A stretch of 17,192 nt of DNA from Gallionella sp. (GTDB taxonomy: Bacteria; Pseudomonadota; Gammaproteobacteria; Burkholderiales; Gallionellaceae): NCBI GenBank assembly GCA_024654105.1, contig JANLID010000102.1, positions 1-17,192 of the forward strand, written 5' to 3'. A program made the position numbers and the translations under genes. Shown here piece after piece: positions 12,372 to 17,192 of the stretch (the stretch's first letter is position 1; each line of letters opens with the position of its first letter). The notes under the pieces are model-generated. The model made no database searches, was not told where the DNA came from, and saw only the letters and a program-made list of their open reading frames with translations.

Positions 12372-13448
12372 TCAGCGTCGCTCGGTCCACCAGAGCATTG
12401 CCAGACTCAGCAGCAAGAACAAACCGGTCATCGCCGTGGCGCTGACGAAGGGTTGCCAGTCATTGAGCGCGCCAAGGCTGGCAAACAACCGCCCGACAAA
12501 GTGAAACACCAGACCCAGCGCGATGCCCATGAATATCATCGCGCCAACCCCCCCCGCGCGCCGATGGTAAGACGCAAACGGCAAAGCCAATAGCATCATC
12601 ACTGCCAACACAAACGGATAAACCAGTTTGTTCCACATGGCGATTTCATAGCGTGCGCTTTTCTGGCGGTTATCTTTCAAATGGCCGGCATATTGATACA
12701 AATCATAAGCGGACATTTGCTCCGGCACCACCAGCAACACGCTCAGAATGCCCGGATTCAGGGCTGAATGCCATTCCTGATTCTGCGCAACGTGGATGCT
12801 GGTTCCCCGCCTGTCAAAACGTGTTTCCAGTACGTCTTCAAGCTGCCAACGACCCTGCTCGATGAAACTTGCCCGCTTGGCATTGGTGATCGCCTGTAAA
12901 TGATAGGTTTCATCAAACCGGTAAATGTCGATATCCGACAAACTGGTATCCAGCATCACGTTCTTCACATTCACAAAACTGTTTTCATCTTTTGCCCATA
13001 CGCCGGAGCGGAACTCCTTGAGCGTGACCTGTGCGTTCTGTGCCTTCAGGCGCAACTGTTGCGCCATTCGCTCACTCGGCGGAGCGATAAATTCGCTGAA
13101 CACAAAACTCAATATCACCAGCGGCAGCGCAATTCTGAACAATGCGCCCACCATCTGCCACAGCGATGCGCCGGAAACCCGGAAAATGGTCAATTCAGAA
13201 CTGGCCGCCATCTGCACCAGCGCGAAGATAGTGCCCACCAGTACCGCAACCGGAAACAGCTCGTAAACGTGTGCCGGAACAGTCAACACCACAAACAGCA
13301 GCACATAGCCCAGGTGATACTGTCCCTTTCCCATCACGTTCAGCTCGTGAATCAAATCCAGAAAAGCGAACAGCATGAGGAGCGCGGCAAACACCAATGC
13401 GACACTGAGATAAATCTCCCGGCCGAGATAGCGCATCAGCAGATTCAT
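12372..13448 (-). CDS. lptG: LPS export ABC transporter permease LptG
   Basis: LptG with LptF and the ATPase LptB extracts lipopolysaccharide from the inner membrane and passes it to LptC/LptA. The 358-residue length is standard. Membrane helices are at about 12-32, 47-80 and 98-118, then a periplasmic jellyroll domain (about 125-265), then three helices to the end. The coupling region ELTIFRVSGASLWQM (85-99) and the C-terminal NKLVYPFVLAVMMLLALPF are typical. GAGGTG six bases before the ATG is a good ribosome binding site; the gene starts nine bases after the lptF stop, so both are co-transcribed. Confidence 0.95.
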   Translation of the reverse strand: MNLLMRYLGREIYLSVALVFAALLMLFAFLDLIHELNVMGKGQYHLGYVLLFVVLTVPAHVYELFPVAVLVGTIFALVQMAASSELTIFRVSGASLWQMVGALFRIALPLVILSFVFSEFIAPPSERMAQQLRLKAQNAQVTLKEFRSGVWAKDENSFVNVKNVMLDTSLSDIDIYRFDETYHLQAITNAKRASFIEQGRWQLEDVLETRFDRRGTSIHVAQNQEWHSALNPGILSVLLVVPEQMSAYDLYQYAGHLKDNRQKSARYEIAMWNKLVYPFVLAVMMLLALPFASYHRRAGGVGAMIFMGIALGLVFHFVGRLFASLGALNDWQPFVSATAMTGLFLLLSLAMLWWTERR

Positions 13449-13457
13449 GAATTCACC

Positions 13458-14627
13458 TCAATCTCCTCCGGCCTGTCCGCTAGAGTGAGACCGCACCATC
13501 CCCAACAGTCTGTGTAACGAGAGCAGGGTCATGCGGCGATAAAACATCAGCAGCGTTATTGCCAGCATCACTGCGTGAATCCCCCACAGGCCGATGCCGG
13601 GCGCCAGCTTGCCTTGGCCGACCCAGGCATTGGTCACGCTGATCATGTTGCTGTAGAGCATATACAACACAATCGCCAGAATCAGGTTAAGCGAACGTCC
13701 GGCACGCGGATTGACGTAACTCAACGGGATCGCCAGCAACGCGAGAATGACGGCACTGATCGGCAACCCCACCCGCCATTCCAGTTCCGAGATATGCCAC
13801 AGTGTGCGATTGCGCCACAATTCGAGTGTCGGCATGGTGCGCACTCCGGGCTGTGCCTGCTTGACCGGTGCGCTGTCGATACGTATCGCATAGCGCTCGA
13901 ACTCCACGATGTTGTAATCACGCTGCCCCGGCACACCTTCATAGCGCGTTCCGTTGAGCAACACCAGAAAACGGTCTCCGTTAGGCAAAGTTTCCTGCAA
14001 ACCCTGCTGCGCTACCATCGTACCCAGCTTGCCGTTCTGTTCCGATCGTACAAAAATACTGCCGACACGATTGGAGCCCACATCGACGTTTTCGATGAAA
14101 TACACCCGATCGGCCTGCTTCGACTCGCGGAATGTGCCCGGCGTAGCAGCGGTGACATCATCACGGCTTTCCAGTTTTTTCCTGAATTCATTGGCCTTCT
14201 GCAATGCCCACGGTGACAGCACCAGACTGAGCAGCGCGATCAGCGTCACTACCGGCAACGCATACCACATCACCGGACGTATCCAGCGCGTCAACCCGAC
14301 CCCGGAGCAGAACCATACCACCATCTCGCTGTCCCGGTAACAGCGCGACAAGGTAAGCAGAATAGAGATGAACAGGCTGATGGAAAGCAGTACCGGCAGG
14401 TAGTTCATCGCACTGAAACCCAGCAGCGCCAGCACCCCGTCCACCGCCAGTCTGCCGCTGACCGCATCACCCAGCAAGCGTATCAGCTGACTGACCACCA
14501 CAATACCAAGCAGCACCGCGAATACCAGCAAACCGTGGCTGACAAATTCGCCCACCAGGGCGCGATGAAACAGCCCGAAGCGCGGCGGCTTTGACTTTAT
14601 ACGGTGAGTTTGCGGATAATTGGCCAT
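13458..14627 (-). CDS. lptF: LPS export ABC transporter permease LptF
   Basis: LptF is the second permease of the LptB2FG LPS extractor in the inner membrane. The 389-residue protein has helices at about 30-50, 62-94 and 117-139, a periplasmic domain (about 150-285) and three C-terminal helices. Landmarks are the coupling segment SEMVVWFCSGVGLTRW (100-115), NYLPVLLSISLFI, and AIPLSYVNPRAGRS after the fourth helix. The usual start motif FHRALVGEF begins near residue 20, so this protein has about 20 extra N-terminal residues (NYPQTHRIKSKPP), perhaps because a start near 14570 is the real one. It is divergent from pepA with 29 bases between the two start codons. Confidence 0.93.
   Translation of the reverse strand: MANYPQTHRIKSKPPRFGLFHRALVGEFVSHGLLVFAVLLGIVVVSQLIRLLGDAVSGRLAVDGVLALLGFSAMNYLPVLLSISLFISILLTLSRCYRDSEMVVWFCSGVGLTRWIRPVMWYALPVVTLIALLSLVLSPWALQKANEFRKKLESRDDVTAATPGTFRESKQADRVYFIENVDVGSNRVGSIFVRSEQNGKLGTMVAQQGLQETLPNGDRFLVLLNGTRYEGVPGQRDYNIVEFERYAIRIDSAPVKQAQPGVRTMPTLELWRNRTLWHISELEWRVGLPISAVILALLAIPLSYVNPRAGRSLNLILAIVLYMLYSNMISVTNAWVGQGKLAPGIGLWGIHAVMLAITLLMFYRRMTLLSLHRLLGMVRSHSSGQAGGD
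14591..14620 (+). promoter_or_regulatory. Candidate pepA promoter inside the 5' end of lptF
   Basis: TTGACT (14591-14596) and GATAAT (14615-14620) are separated by 18 bp on the plus strand. The transcript would start near 14627 and carry the AAGGAG at 14645-14650. The promoter lies within the annotated lptF coding region on the opposite strand. Confidence 0.6.
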
Positions 14628-14656
14628 TGAGAAACAGTTTTTATAAGGAGCAGCGC

Positions 14657-16144
14657 GTGGAATTTAGCATAAAACAAGGTAGTCCGGAGAAGCTGAAGGG
14701 CGGTTGCGTGGTGGTCGGCGTATTTGAAGGCGGCAAGTTGTCCACTGCCGCACAGATAATCGACAAAGCCGCGAAACATGCACTTAGCGAGTTCATCGCA
14801 CGCGGCGACATGAGCGGTAAATCCTCATCCACCCTGCTGCTGCACAAGCTCCCCGGTGTTGCCGCCGAGCGCGTGTTGCTGGCCGGTCTGGGCAAAGCCA
14901 GCGAACTGAACAGCAAAACAAGCGTAGAAATTCTGCACGCGACTTTCGTTGCCCTAAATGCCACCGCCGCCAAAGATGCGACGCTGTACATCGTGGATGA
15001 AGGCGTCGGCAAGGATGCAGCTTGGGTCGTCAAGCAAGCTGTGTTCACCGCTGCCGAGCAAGCTTTCCGCGCCGATGGCATGAAAAGCAAGCCGTCCAAA
15101 CCGGCCACGCTGAAGAACATCACCTTCGCCACGCTGGACAAACCGAGTGCGGCATTGAAGAACGTGCTCGATCAAACCGCCGCCACCGCGCGCGGCATGG
15201 CGCTAACCAAAGAACTTGGCAACCTGCCGGGCAACATCTGCACCCCCACCTATCTTGCCGCCAAGGCACTGGCACTGGGCAAGGCACACAAGAACATCAA
15301 GACTACCGTACTGAACGAGAAGGACATGCAGAAACTGGGCATGGGCTCTTTGCTCTCCGTCACGCGCGGCAGCGAACAACCGGCCAAGCTCATCACGCTG
15401 GAATATCACGGCGCGGACAAGAAACAGAAGCCTATCGTACTGGTCGGCAAAGGCATCACTTTCGATTCCGGCGGCATTTCGCTCAAGCCGGGCGCAGAGA
15501 TGGATGAGATGAAATACGACATGTGCGGCGCGGCCAGCGTGCTCGGCACGATGCAGGCCATCGCCGAGATGGGTTTGAAGCTCAATGTGGTCGGCATCAT
15601 CCCGGCTTGCGAGAACCTGCCCTCTGGCCGGGCCACCAAGCCCGGCGACATCGTCGCCAGCATGTCCGGGCAGACCATCGAGATACTCAACACCGATGCC
15701 GAAGGCCGCCTCATCCTGTGCGACGCGCTCACCTACTCGAAGAAGTTCAATCCCGACACCGTGATCGACATCGCCACGCTCACCGGCGCCTGCGTCATCG
15801 CGCTGGGTCATGTTGCCACCGGTTTGTTCAGCAACGAGGACAATCTCGCCAAGGAATTGCTCGCAGCAGGCGAGCAAGCGCACGACCGCGCCTGGCAACT
15901 GCCGCTGTGGGAGGACTACCAATCGCTGCTGGACAGCAACTTCGCCGACATGCAAAACATCGGCGGACGGGCGGGTGGCACCATCACCGCCGCCTGCTTC
16001 CTGTCACGCTTCACCAAGGATTACCGCTGGGCGCATCTGGACATTGCCGGCACCGCATGGAAATCCGGCAAGGAGAAAGGCGCAACCGGACGGCCGGTGC
16101 CGCTGCTCACGCAGTACCTCATCAATCGCGCAGCAGCGAAGTGA
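14657..16144 (+). CDS. pepA: Leucyl aminopeptidase (M17 family) PepA
   Basis: PepA is a hexameric di-metal enzyme that releases N-terminal residues from peptides; in E. coli it also binds DNA in site-specific recombination and carAB control. The GTG at 14657 is chosen because AAGGAG ends six bases upstream, giving 495 residues. Metal ligands by family alignment are Lys265, Asp270, Asp288, Asp347 and Glu349; catalytic Lys277 and Arg351 are present. The signature NTDAEGRL (345-352) and GGRAGGTITAACFLSRF (436-452) are intact. The gene overlaps holC (GTGA at 16141-16144), so translation is probably coupled. The lptFG-pepA-holC-valS order is widely conserved in proteobacteria. Confidence 0.97.
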   Translation: MEFSIKQGSPEKLKGGCVVVGVFEGGKLSTAAQIIDKAAKHALSEFIARGDMSGKSSSTLLLHKLPGVAAERVLLAGLGKASELNSKTSVEILHATFVALNATAAKDATLYIVDEGVGKDAAWVVKQAVFTAAEQAFRADGMKSKPSKPATLKNITFATLDKPSAALKNVLDQTAATARGMALTKELGNLPGNICTPTYLAAKALALGKAHKNIKTTVLNEKDMQKLGMGSLLSVTRGSEQPAKLITLEYHGADKKQKPIVLVGKGITFDSGGISLKPGAEMDEMKYDMCGAASVLGTMQAIAEMGLKLNVVGIIPACENLPSGRATKPGDIVASMSGQTIEILNTDAEGRLILCDALTYSKKFNPDTVIDIATLTGACVIALGHVATGLFSNEDNLAKELLAAGEQAHDRAWQLPLWEDYQSLLDSNFADMQNIGGRAGGTITAACFLSRFTKDYRWAHLDIAGTAWKSGKEKGATGRPVPLLTQYLINRAAAK

Positions 16145-16560
16145 CCAAGATAGACTTCTATACCGGCTCCGCCGACAAGCTGCGTACCGCCTGCCAGTTG
16201 AGCAACAAGGCGATGCAGAACGGCGTGCGCGTGGCACTCAGCACGCCGGTAGCCATCGACGCGCTGGACAAACTGCTCTGGCACTATCCTGCCACGGCGT
16301 TTATCCCGCACTGCCGCAGCGATGCAGAACAGGCGGCGCAATGGCCTGTCGTGTTGAACAGCGGCAACGACAGTTTTCCCCATTATGACCTGCTGATCAG
16401 CCTGCATGACGAATGCGCCCCGTTCTTCAGCCGCTTCGAGCGCGTCATCGAGATTGTCAGCCACGATACCGAGGACAGCCGCCTGGGGCGCGAACGTTTC
16501 AAGTTTTATCGTGATCGCGGCTATGAGCTGAGCCATATCGACCTGTCCAAAGCGCCATGA
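16141..16560 (+). CDS. holC: DNA polymerase III chi subunit
   Basis: HolC links the clamp loader to SSB at the replication fork through its psi partner. The 139-residue product begins at GTG 16141, inside the pepA stop (GTGA), and reads MTKIDFYTGSADKLRTACQL, the typical family start. Core elements include LLWHYPATAFIPHC, PVVLNSGNDSFPHYDLLISL and the C-terminal RFKFYRDRGYELSHIDL. Length is near the family norm. The end overlaps the next gene by ATGA (16557-16560). Confidence 0.94.
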   Translation: MTKIDFYTGSADKLRTACQLSNKAMQNGVRVALSTPVAIDALDKLLWHYPATAFIPHCRSDAEQAAQWPVVLNSGNDSFPHYDLLISLHDECAPFFSRFERVIEIVSHDTEDSRLGRERFKFYRDRGYELSHIDLSKAP

Positions 16561-16949
16561 CTTCCATCAAGCAGCCCGGCGACGGCTTGCCGGATAACCT
16601 GCCCTTGCTGACCCAGGTGGCGGATGAAGATGAATCAAACGATCTGCCGACCCTCACCGAGGTCATCCCTGAAGTACAAGCCGAACCAGCCGGCATATTG
16701 CAACCCGGCGATGAGGAAGATACGCTTATCCCTAAGGAGGCGATGCCCGCACCATGCGCTTTGAATGAAGATGAAATGCAGCGGCTGTTGTGGCATATAG
16801 AAAAATATATCGAAAACATATTTACTTACCAGCTCAACATCAATCTCGAACAAATGCAGCGCACAGCCATTCAACATGCGGTCAACGATCTCAAGGCCGA
16901 GTTACCCGAGCTGTTGCGCGAAGCGCTGAACAGGCGTCCCGGGCTATAA
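16557..16949 (+). CDS. Small acidic protein between holC and valS (DUF2486-like)
   Basis: The 130-residue protein has a disordered, acidic N-terminal half with a repeated motif, LPLLTQV (15-21) and LPTLTEV (30-36). The compact C-terminal half (about 71-126) is predicted to be helical, with MQRLLWHIEKYIENIF and MQRTAIQHAVNDLKAEL. Small proteins with LTEV-type motifs in the holC-valS gap are known in betaproteobacteria (DUF2486 in Burkholderia); I place it there by position and motif, with moderate confidence. Translation is coupled to holC by the ATGA overlap. Its role is unknown; no signal peptide or membrane segment is present. Confidence 0.7.
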   Translation: MTSIKQPGDGLPDNLPLLTQVADEDESNDLPTLTEVIPEVQAEPAGILQPGDEEDTLIPKEAMPAPCALNEDEMQRLLWHIEKYIENIFTYQLNINLEQMQRTAIQHAVNDLKAELPELLREALNRRPGL

Positions 16950-16950
16950 T
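16945..16950 (+). promoter_or_regulatory. Candidate -10 box of valS
   Basis: A perfect TATAAT overlaps the stop codon of the preceding gene (TAA at 16947-16949). The transcript would begin near 16957, about 20 bases before the first valS ATG. No good -35 is found at 17 bp, so activity is uncertain; read-through from pepA is also possible. Confidence 0.45.
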
Positions 16951-16975
16951 CGCGCCCTTTTCGCAGCCCCCTCGA

Positions 16976-17192
16976 ATGAACAGCAAAAGTACAAACATGG
17001 AACTCGCCAAAAGTTTTGAACCGAAAGACATCGAAGCGCGCTGGTATCCACAGTGGGAAGAATCCGGCTATTTCAAGGCCGGTCTCGATACCAACAAACA
17101 AGAAAATTTTTGCATCCTGCTGCCGCCACCCAACGTCACTGGCACACTGCACATGGGGCATGGTTTCAACCAGACGCTGATGGACGCGCTGA
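16976..17192 (+). CDS. valS: Valyl-tRNA synthetase, N-terminal part (cut by window end)
   Basis: ValS charges tRNA-Val in the cytoplasm. The 72 visible residues include MELAKSFEPKDIEARWYPQW, the normal start of betaproteobacterial ValS, and the class I segment PPPNVTGTLHMGHGF that contains the HIGH signature as HMGH. Two in-frame starts exist: ATG 16976 (adds MNSKSTN) and ATG 16997, which matches the family start better. Neither has a clear ribosome binding site. The frame is open to the window end. Confidence 0.97.
   Translation, partial: MNSKSTNMELAKSFEPKDIEARWYPQWEESGYFKAGLDTNKQENFCILLPPPNVTGTLHMGHGFNQTLMDAL

Noticed and set aside
15203..15955. 250-codon open frame on the minus strand inside pepA
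   Set aside because: Antisense shadow of a well-conserved enzyme with no ribosome binding site or domain signal.
1..17192. CRISPR arrays, tRNA or rRNA genes
   Set aside because: No regularly spaced repeats and no cloverleaf or rRNA-like sequence were noticed on either strand by eye.

Overview
The window looks like a chromosomal segment of a betaproteobacterium. The evidence is the sigma factor / DUF3619 / DUF3106 trio, the adjacent nadK-recN pair, and the divergent lptFG versus pepA-holC-(small acidic protein)-valS arrangement. A Nitrosomonadales/Gallionellaceae-type genome is my inference; I cannot fix the genus without a search.

Layout. Bases 1-3176 are an accessory islet. It holds the 3' tail of an IS1595-family (ISXO2-like) transposase; an unrecognised protein paired with an RlaP-type nucleotidyltransferase; a truncated relic of a HigB toxin that runs into a REP-like palindrome; a complete toxin-antitoxin module on the minus strand (RelE/Gp49-type toxin plus XRE antitoxin); and a complete plus-strand HigB/HigA module whose 5' end is the parent-like copy of the relic. 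Core genes start with recO (3228-3950), which converges with an RsmB-family rRNA m5C methyltransferase (minus).

Bases 5540-10673 hold a run of minus-strand genes. In transcription order these are an FmdE-like protein, a hemerythrin-domain (HHE) protein, nadK, recN, bamE, dapB and a half-size TMEM165/GDT1 transporter. The run is preceded by the C-terminal stump of a TonB-dependent receptor (10682-10873), which suggests the FmdE-like and HHE genes once lay in a receptor-led operon. nadK has a good promoter of its own that sits almost on its start codon.

Bases 10986-12356 (plus) hold a sigma-70 family (ECF-like) factor that seems to begin at a CTG codon, a DUF3619 membrane protein (candidate anti-sigma) and a secreted DUF3106 protein. 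These converge with lptG/lptF (minus), the inner-membrane subunits of the LPS exporter. Divergent from lptF are pepA, holC, a small acidic protein and valS (cut by the window end), linked by stop/start overlaps up to the small protein.

The most distinctive signals are: both toxin genes have a -10 box only 6 bases before the start codon while both antitoxins have good ribosome binding sites; a duplicated, truncated higB that keeps its promoter and operator and abuts a GTAG-headed REP hairpin; the FmdE-like/HHE pair behind a receptor stump; a CTG-started sigma factor; and a perfect 25-bp tandem duplication that builds a five-codon mini-ORF between the sigma gene and DUF3619.
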